Assembly (NCBI GenBank): GCA_028875055.1
Contig: JAPPGG010000001.1
Location: 1-51,489, forward strand
Length of the DNA stretch: 51,489 bases
Reading direction: 5' to 3'
From: Chloroflexota bacterium
GTDB lineage: Bacteria; Chloroflexota; Dehalococcoidia; Lucifugimonadales; UBA3495
The position numbers and the translations under genes are program-made. The notes below the pieces were generated by a model that was not told the DNA's origin, ran no database searches, and saw only the letters and a list, made by a program, of their open reading frames with translations. Positions 25,432 to 34,460 of this stretch are shown piece after piece. Position 1 is the stretch's first letter; each line of letters opens with the position of its first letter.

Positions 25432-26205
25432 TCAGCCCAACCTTTCCAGCGTCTGGTCCTCAATCCCCGGCATAATCCAGATGGGCCGCGGCGCAAAGTC
25501 GAAGGTGATGTTGGGGTCTTCCGGGTCCAGGCCGGCCACCGTCATCTTTGTCTCTTCCAGGTATTCAATCTCTCCGTTAACGACGTGAAAGGCCCGGTCG
25601 TGGCCGGGGTAGATGATGTCCGCCTGCTCCACTATGCGGTCAATGCTCTGCGTTGCATCCTTCTCATCCCAAAACACCAGCGGATTCCTGCGGGTCAGGG
25701 CCACGGCCAAGTAGTGCAGAACGTCTCCCGAAACAATGCTAAGTCCCTGGGGAGTATCCACCATCACCGATATGCTCCCGGGTGAATGCCCCGGCGTGTG
25801 CATTATCGTAACCCCGGGCTCCACGACGTGCCCTTCCTCCACCTCTTGTACCTGCGGCTGAAACTCGATCATCGCCCCCGACCAGGCCGGAGTTGCCCAG
25901 TCGTTGCGGTGAGGCTTGTGGGCGTACTTTCGCTCCAGGGGATGCACCAGCATGGGCGCATGCTGGAACAGGTCGTAGTTCTGGCTGTGATCCCAGTGGG
26001 CGTGGCTCATAATAGTAATGTCAATGTCTTCCGGTGTTAGTCCCCGTGCCTTTAGCGCGTTTTCCAGGGCCGTGCGGCGCCCGACGTGACCGACGTCCAC
26101 CAGGATGCGCTTGTCTCCCTCAATCAATACCACGGAACAGAACCCCACCACGCCTACATCAGTCCGCAGCGGGCTTCCCTGCAGCAAAACGCTAAGCTCA
26201 GGCAT
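25432..26205 (-). CDS. MBL-fold metallo-hydrolase (lactonase-like)
   Basis: This 257-residue metallo-beta-lactamase-fold protein has the metal motif H-x-H-x-D-H at residues 68-73 ('SHAHWDH'). 'HTPGHSPGSISV' supplies the next His, 'SGDVLHY' the bridging Asp and 'IIYPGHDRAF' the last His, so a two-metal site is complete. The arrangement resembles N-acyl-homoserine-lactonase-type and related hydrolases. The substrate is not determined. AAGGAGAC lies 6 bases before the ATG. Confidence 0.9.
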   Translation of the reverse strand: MPELSVLLQGSPLRTDVGVVGFCSVVLIEGDKRILVDVGHVGRRTALENALKARGLTPEDIDITIMSHAHWDHSQNYDLFQHAPMLVHPLERKYAHKPHRNDWATPAWSGAMIEFQPQVQEVEEGHVVEPGVTIMHTPGHSPGSISVMVDTPQGLSIVSGDVLHYLAVALTRRNPLVFWDEKDATQSIDRIVEQADIIYPGHDRAFHVVNGEIEYLEETKMTVAGLDPEDPNITFDFAPRPIWIMPGIEDQTLERLG

Positions 26206-26707
26206 TCTTGTCTCCTTATGTCATCCTGTCTGATTGGCGCGCTAGAGTGTATGGTAACCGGTATTGGAAGTCAATCTGATTCTGACTGGCTCCCGGGCCA
26301 GGCCGACGCTGGCGCCGGCCGGTTCTTGTCCCCGACCCAGGCCAGGATCACTGACCTGCTCACCTTCCCCTTCGGCGTGCCAGTTACCTACCATTGCCTT
26401 AAGCGCCGAATGTCCGGATTGCCCAAACCCACCCGCCTGCCCCGCAAAACTTGGCGAAACACGAAGACAGCAACGGGAGAGGGTCACCCAATTCAACCAG
26501 AATGGCCCAGGACCAGGCCACGCCTTCAGGTATGAATTGACGCGAAATGCGGTCAAAGGAGACCAAATGGTGAGAAAGACAGGTTTTTCTCCGTCAGGCG
26601 CGCGGCGCTTTGAAGCGACTGCTGCGCGGCTCTCTTCGGTTGACTGTAGCTAGGTATGGTGCTAATGTTCAGCCGTCTAACCACAGGAACAAATTGGAGG
26701 TCCAACC
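26206..26707. other. 500-base divergent intergenic region
   Basis: This region separates the MBL gene (-) from the ThDP enzyme gene (+). Open frames of about 100 codons on both strands lack ribosome-binding sites and protein-like character. A possible promoter for the right-hand gene is TTGACT (26640-26645), 17 bases, TAATGT (26663-26668). A GC-rich imperfect hairpin lies near 26598-26630. Confidence 0.4.
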
Positions 26708-28408
26708 ATGCCAACAATGACTGGCGCCAGGTTTGTGGCGGAAACACTCAAAGGGTATGGCCTGACCCATGTCTTTTATGTCCCTTCCATCGCCCGCCGC
26801 ATCCTGGCGGAGCTGGAAATTGCAGGAATCGAAAGGATCGTCTGCCACGGAGAGAAGGCGGCGGCATACATGGCTGATGGTTACGCTCGCGCGTCCAACG
26901 GTCCCGCCGTTTGCATGGCCCAGTCCGTGGGCGCGGCCAACCTGGCTGCGGGTCTGCAGGATCCGTTCCTGGGCCTTTCCCCCGTGATAGCCATCACCGG
27001 CCACCGGCCTCTTTCCCACCAGTACCGCAACTCATACCAGGAAATCGACCACTTTCGCCCCTTCAGCTCCACCACCAAGTATTCCGTCGCCGTGGACACC
27101 GTTGAGCAGCTGCCCCACCTGTTGCGTCAGGCCTTCCGGGAAGCTACCTCCGGCGCGCCCGGCCCCGTGCATATGGACTTCATGGGCATCCAGGGCGAAG
27201 TCATCGAGAACGGCGAAACCGAAATGGAAGTCATCATCGAGGAAGACTTCATGAAGCGGTCCACGCTGCGTCCGGAGCCCAGTCAGGAACAGATCCGGCG
27301 CACCGTCCAGGTCCTGGCCGAGTCCCGCCGTCCGGTCATAGTGGCCGGTGGCGGTGTTACCTCCTCGGGCGCCCAGGAAGAGGTCGTCAAGCTGGCCGAA
27401 ATGCTCAACATTCCCGTGGCCACATCCCTCAACGCCAAGGGCACCATCCCCGAAAATCATCCCCTGTCCGTGGGCGTCTGTGGCGCCTATTCCCGCTGGT
27501 GCGCCAATCGCGTCGTAGCCGAGGCCGATCTGGCCATATTCATCGGCAGCCAGACCGGCAGCCAGGTAACCCTGGACTGGCGCATCCCGCTGCCTGGCGC
27601 CAAGATTATCCAGATTGATATCGACGCCTCAGAGTTGGGGCGCAGCTTCCCCACAACCGTGGCAATTCAGGGGGACGCCAAGGCCACGGTTTCCCGCCTG
27701 GTGGAGGCGCTGGAGCCCGTGGCCCGTGTGGAGTGGGTCGAACGCATTCAGCAGCTTGTCCAGGAATTTCGTGACGAAGTCTCGCCTGACTGGCACTCAG
27801 ACGCCCAGCCCATCCGGCCGGAACGCCTCTGCCAGGAGTTCACCGACAATCTGCCGGCCGACGCCATGCTGGTCTCCGATACCGGTCACGCCGGAATCTG
27901 GACTGGCGCATACATCGAACTCCACCACGCGCAACAGGAGTACATGCGGGCCGCCGGTTCGCTGGGCTGGGCTTTGCCCGCCGCCCTCGGCGCCAAGTGC
28001 GCGCTGCCCGACCGACCGGTGGTGGCCTATACCGGAGACGGCGGCTTCTGGTATCACGTGTCTGAACTGGAGACCGCGGCTCGCTACGGCATCAACGCTG
28101 TCATCGTGGTTAACGACAACCGTTCCCTCAACCAGTGTCGCGTGGGGGACGAGCGCGTAGTCAACGCCAATTACCCTGGTATGAATGCCGACGCCATGTG
28201 GCAATTCACCGATGTGGACCTGGCCAAAGTGGCCGAGTCCATGGGCTGCTTCGGCATCCGCGTGACCGACCCCGCCAACATCTCAAGCGCCATCGACGAG
28301 GCCCTGGCCTCCAACCGCCCGGCCGTGGTGGACGTGGTCTCTGATTGGGACGTGGTTGCTCCCCCGCCCTGGGGCCCCAGCAGTTCCGAGCGCGTCCGCT
28401 ACGACTAG
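26708..28408 (+). CDS. ThDP-binding enzyme, acetolactate synthase large-subunit type
   Basis: This 566-residue thiamine-diphosphate enzyme has three domains. In the PYR domain the activating Glu49 is in 'CHGEKAAAYMADGYARA'. The central domain contains 'RRPVIVAGGGV'. The C-terminal PP domain has the ThDP motif starting 'GDGG' at residues 443-446 and ending 'VVNDN'. No small regulatory subunit or other ilv gene is nearby, so a catabolic role (decarboxylase, carboligase, or sulfoacetaldehyde acetyltransferase-like) is as likely as valine synthesis. GGAGG lies 8 bases before the ATG. Confidence 0.88.
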   Translation: MPTMTGARFVAETLKGYGLTHVFYVPSIARRILAELEIAGIERIVCHGEKAAAYMADGYARASNGPAVCMAQSVGAANLAAGLQDPFLGLSPVIAITGHRPLSHQYRNSYQEIDHFRPFSSTTKYSVAVDTVEQLPHLLRQAFREATSGAPGPVHMDFMGIQGEVIENGETEMEVIIEEDFMKRSTLRPEPSQEQIRRTVQVLAESRRPVIVAGGGVTSSGAQEEVVKLAEMLNIPVATSLNAKGTIPENHPLSVGVCGAYSRWCANRVVAEADLAIFIGSQTGSQVTLDWRIPLPGAKIIQIDIDASELGRSFPTTVAIQGDAKATVSRLVEALEPVARVEWVERIQQLVQEFRDEVSPDWHSDAQPIRPERLCQEFTDNLPADAMLVSDTGHAGIWTGAYIELHHAQQEYMRAAGSLGWALPAALGAKCALPDRPVVAYTGDGGFWYHVSELETAARYGINAVIVVNDNRSLNQCRVGDERVVNANYPGMNADAMWQFTDVDLAKVAESMGCFGIRVTDPANISSAIDEALASNRPAVVDVVSDWDVVAPPPWGPSSSERVRYD

Positions 28409-28439
28409 ACCCGGCGGTGCCCACGGTTAGCCAACACGA

Positions 28440-28466
28440 GAGGGGCGGGTTTGAAACCCGCCCCTC
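28440..28466. terminator. palindromic GGGGCGGGTTTGAAACCCGCCCC element, copy 2
   Basis: A perfect 13-1-13 palindrome, followed by AAAA, lies between two converging genes (ThDP enzyme and ABC permease). It is the best conserved copy of the dispersed element at 94-118 and probably acts as a bidirectional terminator here. Confidence 0.7.
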
Positions 28467-28493
28467 AAAATTGCCCCTCAGATCAGCCAGGCC

Positions 28494-29393
28494 CTAAGAC
28501 ACCTGTCTCAACTTGGGGTCCAGCGTGTCCCGCAGCCAGTCACCGAACAGGTTGAAGGCTACCACCGTCAGCATAATTGCCAGCCCGGGAATGGCCGAGA
28601 CCCACCAAGCCGTATCCACATACTCACGCCCGTCCGAGACCATGCTGCCCCAGGCCGGAGTCGGGGGCGGAATGCCCGCTCCCAGGAAGCTCAGTGAAGC
28701 CTCAACAATGATCACCCATCCCACCTGCAGCGTAAGCAGCACCAGCAGGGTGTTCACCGTATTGGGGAACAGGTGGAACAGAAGAATCCGCAGGTGAGAA
28801 CAACCCGCAACCCTCGCCCTGGCGATGAAGTCTCTCTCCTTAAGGGCCAGCACCTCTCCCCGAATTACCCGGGCATACCTGGCCCAAAGTACCAGGGCAA
28901 TGGCGACAACCACGTTGGCCAGGTTGGGCCCCACTGCCACTACGAGGAGAATAGCAAACAGAATGATGGGGAAGGCAAGGGTACTGTCCGCGCTGCGCAT
29001 GCAAATCGCATCTACCCTCCCGCCAAAGTAGCCCGACACCAGGCCAATGGCTGTCCCGATTCCACCGCCGATAGCCAGCGTAAAGACGGCTACCAGCATT
29101 GATACCCGCCCGCCATACATCAGCCGGGTTGCCAGGTCTCTGCCCAGGGCATCGGTACCCAGCGGGTGCTCCCAGACTCCGCCTTCCTGCCAGACCGGAG
29201 GGGTGAGCCGGTCGGCCAGCGATGGCTGGGTGGTGCTATGGGGCGTCAGCAGAGGCGCAAAAGTGGCCGTAAACACCACAATTACAATGATCGCCAGGGG
29301 TATCAGCGGAGCCCGCTTCAAGGCCTCTGCCGCTTGCCTTCCCCGTTGCCGGAAGGCTGGTCTTCCGGCTAGAGCTGTACTCGTCGTCGCCAA
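28494..29393 (-). CDS. dipeptide/oligopeptide-type ABC permease, DppC/OppC family
   Basis: This 299-residue inner-membrane permease has an N-terminal helix ('PLIAIIVIVVFTATFAPLL'), the family segment 'HPLGTDALGRDLATRLMYGG' and a binding-protein-dependent loop 'EVLALKERDFIARARVAGCS'. It pairs with the DppB-like protein. The start is TTG at 29393. AAAGGAGG lies 7 bases before it within the 15-base gap to the upstream gene, and no ATG competes. Confidence 0.9.
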   Translation of the reverse strand: MATTSTALAGRPAFRQRGRQAAEALKRAPLIPLAIIVIVVFTATFAPLLTPHSTTQPSLADRLTPPVWQEGGVWEHPLGTDALGRDLATRLMYGGRVSMLVAVFTLAIGGGIGTAIGLVSGYFGGRVDAICMRSADSTLAFPIILFAILLVVAVGPNLANVVVAIALVLWARYARVIRGEVLALKERDFIARARVAGCSHLRILLFHLFPNTVNTLLVLLTLQVGWVIIVEASLSFLGAGIPPPTPAWGSMVSDGREYVDTAWWVSAIPGLAIMLTVVAFNLFGDWLRDTLDPKLRQVS

Positions 29394-29408
29394 AGTTCGC
29401 CCTCCTTT

Positions 29409-30326
29409 CTAGTTGTACCGGATGCGTGGGTCAATATAAGCGTAGGCGATGTCAACCGCCAGGTTTACGGTGATTACCACGGCCGCGATCATCATCACCA
29501 GCGTCTGCAGGACCGGGAAGTCACGCCAGATAATGGAGTCATACACCAGGCGCCCCAGGCCGGGCCAGGCAAACACGGTCTCCACCAGAATGGCCCCCGT
29601 TATGAAGGTCGCCAGATAGGTGCCAGCAAAGGTCAGTACCGGAATCAGGGCGTTCTTGAAGGTATGCTTCCAGACGATCTTGTATTCCGGCAGGCCCTTA
29701 ATTCTGGCCATCTTGATGTATTCGCCATCCAGCGCGTCCAGCATACTGGAGCGGAGCAGCCGCATTACCGCCGCCGCCACCCACCAACCCAACGTAAAGG
29801 CCGGCATGATGTAGTGGGTGAATCCTCCCGTTCCCGCTGCCGGCAACAGGTCTAACTGTACGGTAAAGAACTGGATAAGCATTATTCCGACCCAGAACTG
29901 GGGCAATGACTGACCGAGAATGGCAATCAGCTTGGCCCCACCGTCAAAGAAGGTGTCACGTTTAACCGCCGCAAGCACACCTAACGGTATGCCTATTATC
30001 AGGGTTATGGCCATCCCCGCCAGTCCCAGCCTGAGAGAGTTCATCACCTTGGGACCGATCAGGTCCATAACCGGGCGCTTGGACTTTATTGAGACACCGA
30101 ATTCAAACCGGGCCGCATTGCTGATGAACTTCCAGTATTGAACCGGCCAGGGCTGGTCAAGGCCGTAGTGGGCGCGGATTGCGTCCTCCGTCTCCTGGCT
30201 GGCCTCCTGGGGCAACAGGAGGATTATCGGGTCTCCTGTGAAGCGACCAAGGGCAAATATGATCATCGACAGGATGATGAGGGCAATTATCGACTGCCCC
30301 GCCCTCATTACAATGTAGCGTTGCAT
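29409..30326 (-). CDS. dipeptide/oligopeptide-type ABC permease, DppB/OppB family
   Basis: This 305-residue permease has an N-terminal helix starting at residue 10 and 'HYGLDQPWPVQYWKFI' in the first periplasmic segment. The conserved cytoplasmic loop is 'EYIKMARIKGLPEYKIVWKH', and 'VETVFAWPGLGRLVYDSI' lies near the C-terminus. It is the first permease of the operon. It lies 118 bases after the binding protein, with a palindromic hairpin in between. Confidence 0.92.
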   Translation of the reverse strand: MQRYIVMRAGQSIIALIILSMIIFALGRFTGDPIILLLPQEASQETEDAIRAHYGLDQPWPVQYWKFISNAARFEFGVSIKSKRPVMDLIGPKVMNSLRLGLAGMAITLIIGIPLGVLAAVKRDTFFDGGAKLIAILGQSLPQFWVGIMLIQFFTVQLDLLPAAGTGGFTHYIMPAFTLGWWVAAAVMRLLRSSMLDALDGEYIKMARIKGLPEYKIVWKHTFKNALIPVLTFAGTYLATFITGAILVETVFAWPGLGRLVYDSIIWRDFPVLQTLVMMIAAVVITVNLAVDIAYAYIDPRIRYN

Positions 30327-30387
30327 ATTCCGTCCTTAATTGGAGACGGCCGATGGACCCCTAAGATGTCAACCGGTATGTGTTGAT

Positions 30388-30410
30388 GGGGCGGGTTATA
30401 GGCCCGCCCC
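30388..30410 (-). terminator. palindromic element, variant copy 3, between binding protein and permeases
   Basis: GGGGCGGG (30388-30395) pairs with CCCGCCCC (30403-30410) around TTATAGG. It lies after the solute-binding gene and before the permease genes on the minus strand. It could act as a partial terminator that keeps the binding protein in excess. Confidence 0.55.
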
Positions 30411-30444
30411 TGATTTGCTCCACAGCAATTGATATCGAAGAACT

Positions 30445-32268
30445 TTACCACCTGAGTTCGGGGAAGAAGAGACTGTCCACGTTATTGTCGTAAGAATCTT
30501 TCCCGGTGTTCCAGTAGGTGATCTCCGGTATGGCGGCAAAGGACGAGTCCACCTCGAAGAGAGGAATGCCGTCATAGTTGGCAAGCAGATGTTGCTGCAT
30601 CTGGCCGATCAGCACCTTGACCTCATCCGGGTCTGTAGAGGCAAACGCCTGGTTCATGATTGCGTCGAACTCGGGGTTCTTGTACGTGGTATAGGGTGCT
30701 TCAGAGTGCTTCAGCACCTTCACAATGCTCAAGATCTCTGCCGGCGCCGCCCGGTTATGAGTTCCCCAGGGACCTACCCAGCCTCCGCCCAGGCTCCATG
30801 CGCGTCGCATGCTTCGCAGGGTTCCGTATTCGGTGGGCTGGAAGTTGACCTTCACCCCAACCGCTTCAAAGTCGGCGCCTATGGCCTCGATCATCCGGGG
30901 GAACTCAGCTATGCCGCCAAAGGAGTAGATGGCCAGCTTGATTTCCAGCGGGTTGCCGTCAGTGTAACCCGCTTCCGTCAGCAACTGACGGGCCCGGTCC
31001 GGATCGTAGGGGTAGGAACTCTGCTGGGGGTCGTAGCCGCTGGCGGCTGCATAGCTGCCCATGGGGTACAGCGTGGTGCTGCCGCGGCCCAGGAAGATAT
31101 GCTCCAGGATGGCATCCCGGTTGATGGCTATATTCAAAGCCTCCCGTACCCGGATGTCTCCGAAGGGGTTGCCTTCCTCCCATTGCTGGAAGAAGTACAT
31201 GCCCGAGAGCAGGGCGCGCTCCTTGTAGAATATGTTAAAGCCATCGTCGGCCAGGGGCGCTATCCGCTCGCGGCTGACGTCAATTACGTCGGTCTGGCCG
31301 GACTTTAGCATAGCGATCCTGGTGGTCTCTTCCGACACGCCCAGGAAGGTTATCCGTGCGTATTTGGGTATGCTGCCGCCAGCCCCGCCCCTGAAGTGGG
31401 GACGGTTGATGGACTCCACCTCCACAGAGGCGCCAAGAACCTGGTCAACAAACATGTAAGGACCACTGCCGATGGGAGACTTGGCGAATTCCTCTTCCCC
31501 AATCGCCTCGTAGTGGGCCTTGGGAACGATCATACCCTCAGTGCCGCGCACGCCGGAGAAAATCCACGGCGCATACAGGCACGGAGTGTGGCAATTGATC
31601 ACCCAGGTATATGCATCTGGAGTGTCATAGCTATCCCACAGCGGGGTCAACTCGTTGATGAAAGCATTCTGCGCGTCTTCTTCCATCACTTCCAGTGCGC
31701 TGAACAACACATCCTCTGACGTCACTTCGGTGTTGTTGTGGAACATTACACCTTGTCGCAGGTGGACGGTGTGCACCTTGCCGTCAGGAGAAACCGACCA
31801 GTCATTAGCCAGGCCCGTCTCTTTGCTGAACGCCCCCTGGGCGTCGGAGCCTATGACAACGTCATACATTGATGAGTTGACATCCTTGCCGCCGGCATTG
31901 ACGTTGCTGGCCTTGGGGTAGACACCGTCGCTGCCCATGGACGTGTAGGTAATTCGCAGGTGGCCTTCCGACTGGACCGCCGCTTGCGGCGCGGGCGCCG
32001 GCGTTGGCGTGGCCACCAGGATCTTGTCCACCTGGACTTCCTTCACGCGTTCTTCGACTACCGTTTTCTCAACTTCTACTTCCTTGATAACTTCCCTTTC
32101 GACGGGAACTTCAACCTGGACTTCGCGGATTACTTCTCTCTCGACAGGAACCTCTCTGACCACTTCTACCGTTTCCGGCGCGGCAGAACCGCAGGCGACT
32201 ATAAACAGCATAGCCATTACGCCAAAAGCGGCCATGAATTTATGCAACCGGGTCCAACTGGAAACCAT
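30445..32268 (-). CDS. ABC solute-binding lipoprotein, SBP_bac_5 (dipeptide/nickel) family
   Basis: This is a 607-residue lipoprotein. Its signal peptide ends in lipobox 'FIVAC' with lipidated Cys26. A stretch of Val/Glu repeats ('VVREVPVERE', 'VEVPVEREVIKEVEV', up to about residue 85) forms a linker. The large binding domain has typical segments such as 'VHTVHLRQGVMFHNNTEVTSEDVLFS' (continuing across the family signature) and 'YDPDRARQLLTEAGY'. The ligand may be a peptide or another small molecule. The ATG at 32268 was chosen with AGGAGG 7 bases upstream, not the in-frame start at 32415. No ATPase subunit genes are in the window. Confidence 0.93.
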   Translation of the reverse strand: MVSSWTRLHKFMAAFGVMAMLFIVACGSAAPETVEVVREVPVEREVIREVQVEVPVEREVIKEVEVEKTVVEERVKEVQVDKILVATPTPAPAPQAAVQSEGHLRITYTSMGSDGVYPKASNVNAGGKDVNSSMYDVVIGSDAQGAFSKETGLANDWSVSPDGKVHTVHLRQGVMFHNNTEVTSEDVLFSALEVMEEDAQNAFINELTPLWDSYDTPDAYTWVINCHTPCLYAPWIFSGVRGTEGMIVPKAHYEAIGEEEFAKSPIGSGPYMFVDQVLGASVEVESINRPHFRGGAGGSIPKYARITFLGVSEETTRIAMLKSGQTDVIDVSRERIAPLADDGFNIFYKERALLSGMYFFQQWEEGNPFGDIRVREALNIAINRDAILEHIFLGRGSTTLYPMGSYAAASGYDPQQSSYPYDPDRARQLLTEAGYTDGNPLEIKLAIYSFGGIAEFPRMIEAIGADFEAVGVKVNFQPTEYGTLRSMRRAWSLGGGWVGPWGTHNRAAPAEILSIVKVLKHSEAPYTTYKNPEFDAIMNQAFASTDPDEVKVLIGQMQQHLLANYDGIPLFEVDSSFAAIPEITYWNTGKDSYDNNVDSLFFPELRW

Positions 32269-32551
32269 AAAAGTACCTCCTGATAAGGGTAGGTCAGATC
32301 CGGCGCTATGCATCAGCCTCGCCGGATCTGAAGCTGGCCGTATATTACCACAAGATTCCCAATTGGCTACTGATTCTTGACCATTTCGCCCGGCAAGGAC
32401 AGGCGGCTCGGGCAATGCTTACGAAAACCAATTACATGGGGGCCCTATCAGCACAATTTTCGGCGTCCAACGTTTCAAATCAGCCGCTGGCTACCTGGCC
32501 GTCACTTCGCGCCTGCCCGCCGCATCGAACTGGAATAGCTGCCCCAATGGC
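32269..32551. other. upstream region of the ABC importer operon
   Basis: It holds the leader of the binding-protein gene and presumably its promoter on the minus strand; no good -35/-10 pair was found. No gene is supported. Confidence 0.4.
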
Positions 32552-32582
32552 AAGAGCCCCGCATGTCAGTTGCGGGGCTCTT
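32552..32582 (-). terminator. perfect 12-bp hairpin after the ABM gene
   Basis: AAGAGCCCCGCA (32552-32563) pairs perfectly with TGCGGGGCTCTT (32571-32582) around a 7-base loop. It lies 24 bases past the stop codon of the minus-strand ABM gene. The T-run is missing, so it may be a weak or factor-assisted terminator. Confidence 0.6.
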
Positions 32583-32606
32583 GAACCGGAGACGTCGAAC
32601 CGGACA

Positions 32607-32933
32607 TCATTGGAAACGGGTGATGTCCACTATCTGAAAGGTCCTTACCCAGTATTCGCCGTTTATGTAGCTCCAGCTGGTCGTGAAACTGGTATGGATG
32701 TCGTCGGCAAACTGTTTTCGGAGGTTGCTGGCCTCATACCGGTGGAGGTCATCCTCCGTGTCCCAAATGCTGAGGGACACTGCTTCGTCCTCCCCATCGA
32801 TACCCCTGAGTATGGACCGACCAACCAGCCCGTCAATCTTGTCGTTCAGGGGAAAGACCTTTTCGCGGTAGTAGCTCTCGTAGTCCTCCCACCTGCTCGG
32901 TCTTAGATGCCCCCAGACCATCCTCGCGTACAT
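32607..32933 (-). CDS. antibiotic-biosynthesis-monooxygenase (ABM) domain protein
   Basis: This 108-residue single-domain protein has the dimeric alpha+beta barrel pattern. It has 'YARMVWGHLRPSRWEDYESYYREKV' across strand 1 and helix 1, 'GRSILRGID' for strand 2 and 'AVSLSIWDTEDDLHRYEAS' for strand 3 and helix 2. Proteins of this fold include quinol and anthrone monooxygenases and heme-degrading enzymes; no catalytic residue can be fixed. ATG at 32933 has GGGAG about 9 bases upstream; a GTG five codons earlier is the alternative. Confidence 0.7.
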   Translation of the reverse strand: MYARMVWGHLRPSRWEDYESYYREKVFPLNDKIDGLVGRSILRGIDGEDEAVSLSIWDTEDDLHRYEASNLRKQFADDIHTSFTTSWSYINGEYWVRTFQIVDITRFQ

Positions 32934-33017
32934 CCAGCTTGCTCCCACATAGAATACCGGTCAAAGTTGGTCGCCCAGGCTCATCCGGAGATTACCGTCG
33001 TACCCTGCCGGCAGCGC

Positions 33018-33245
33018 CTAAAGCCACATGCAGGTTACGGTATTGGACACACCATCCACGGGCCTGATGCGGTTGCGAAGCATGCCGGTGATATCCTCCT
33101 GGGTATCGGCCTCCACCTCCATAACCGCGTCGTAAGGGCCCAACACTTCCTGCACCGCGGTGCCGGGCAGGCTCTTCAGTTTTTCAATGGCCGACTGGGT
33201 CTTCGACGGTTCCAGGTTCAACAATATGTAAGCGTGTACACTCAA
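33018..33245 (-). CDS. stand-alone Lrp/AsnC ligand-binding (RAM) domain protein
   Basis: This 75-residue protein matches the effector-binding half of Lrp/AsnC regulators ('HAYILLNLEPSKTQSAIEKL', 'VLGPYDAVMEVEADTQEDI') with no DNA-binding domain. Solo RAM proteins form oligomers that bind amino acids or other small ligands. The start is TTG, with GGGGAG 8 bases upstream. It is the first of a run of small regulatory-type genes on this strand. Confidence 0.8.
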   Translation of the reverse strand: MSVHAYILLNLEPSKTQSAIEKLKSLPGTAVQEVLGPYDAVMEVEADTQEDITGMLRNRIRPVDGVSNTVTCMWL

Positions 33246-33356
33246 GGCTTCCGCTCCCCTAGTTTCTCGAGACCTATTCCTTCTCGACGGTTCAATTGCT
33301 GGCCTGCGAACACAGGACCGCGCAAGAGTATATCATCAGGAAGACCCGGATATGCG

Positions 33357-34307
33357 CTAGGAATCGCCTCGCTGCAGCTCGCGGGCCGCGCTGATGGTCA
33401 GATGAGTCAGGGTTTCCGCGTACCTGTTGGAAAAGAGCCTGCCCACCGACGCATAAAGCCTCATACCAATTTCCGGCTCCCGGGAACACAGCATGAGCAG
33501 GTCCGACCTGGGAATGGCCAGCACTTCCATGTCGGTCAGGGCCTCTCCCGAGGTGATCAGGGTTCCCGAGCCCAGCAGGGCGGCCAGGGGAAAAGCCTCG
33601 CCTGGGCGGGCAATCCTGACGGAAATCTCTCCCACCTCCGAATGGGTGCTCAGATGGGCCTCCCCTTCGAGGATAACGTACATGTGCTCACCCAGTTCGC
33701 CCCCGGTACCCAGCAGGTCTCCGGAATGCACGTCTTGCCGCTCGCCCAGGGCCACGACCTTTTCGATTTGCTGGGCATTCAGGTCGCTGAATACATCCAC
33801 CTGTCGATATATGCCGGCATCCGTCGCGGCAGATTGACCCGGCTCGTTCTCCAGGGCTGTGAGATCACCGAGTTCCCTGGTACCAAAAACCCGGACCTCG
33901 CCGGTGGCCTTGCGCTGGACTTCCCTTGCAATGCTCCTCTTGATGTGGCGGGCCAGAAGCTTTCGGTCGTGGGTGTACATGGCGATCAGGTCCACCTGTT
34001 CCCTGTCGGCCAGCCGGACGATCCCGTCCGCCACCGAGTTGTCCACTTCCACCTCAAACCGCCACTGTCCCGCGTCCCAGGATTGCTGCCTGACCAGGGC
34101 CCGGAGATAACCGATGGCTTCAAACCTGTCCGCTTCCTCCTGCTGGCTGCCGAGGATGATGTGGCCGCCCACCATCTGGGTCCGTGTAGGAGGGATTACC
34201 TGCAACAGGATTACCTCCCCATCGGTTGAGAGCTCGTTTCTTACCAGGGGGAACACTTCCTCGGCTTCCTTGGATCCGTCCAATGGTATTAATACTTTCT
34301 GGTACAT
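33357..34307 (-). CDS. universal stress domain - cyclic-nucleotide-binding-like domain fusion
   Basis: This is a 316-residue two-domain protein. Residues 1-145 form a UspA fold ('KVLIPLDGSKEAEEVFPLV'). The ATP motif G-x2-G-x9-G-S reads Tyr111, Asp114, Arg124, Ser125, so the glycines that hold ATP are gone. After a short linker, residues 165-300 form a CNB beta-barrel ('VHSGDLLGTGGELGEHMYVILEGEAHL', spanning two strands, and 'RPGEAFPLAALLGSG'). The phosphate-cassette Arg of cAMP/cGMP binders is not seen. It may sense another ligand or serve as a scaffold. AAGGAGG lies 5 bases before the ATG. The gene belongs to a stress-type cluster with hpf and a receiver-like gene. Confidence 0.85.
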   Translation of the reverse strand: MYQKVLIPLDGSKEAEEVFPLVRNELSTDGEVILLQVIPPTRTQMVGGHIILGSQQEEADRFEAIGYLRALVRQQSWDAGQWRFEVEVDNSVADGIVRLADREQVDLIAMYTHDRKLLARHIKRSIAREVQRKATGEVRVFGTRELGDLTALENEPGQSAATDAGIYRQVDVFSDLNAQQIEKVVALGERQDVHSGDLLGTGGELGEHMYVILEGEAHLSTHSEVGEISVRIARPGEAFPLAALLGSGTLITSGEALTDMEVLAIPRSDLLMLCSREPEIGMRLYASVGRLFSNRYAETLTHLTISAARELQRGDS

Positions 34308-34460
34308 TTGGCCTCCTTCCTGAATCGCAGCCTCGGGCTCACTTCGGCCTTCTAAGGGTAACGATTATGCTGGCGCTACACCTACCTCTTCGGATTGGGC
34401 CTTAAGGCTTGTGGCTCCTGAGGCCCGGGGGCGCAGTAAGCTGTCATATTAGGACGAAGC

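Noticed and set aside
26242-26653. Overlapping open frames of 100-130 codons on both strands between the MBL and ThDP genes
   Set aside because: No start signals and no protein-like pattern; treated as non-coding.
26708-28408. Call as a bona fide ilvB (valine/isoleucine synthesis)
   Set aside because: No ilvN, ilvC or leu genes are adjacent, so only the general ThDP-enzyme call is supported.
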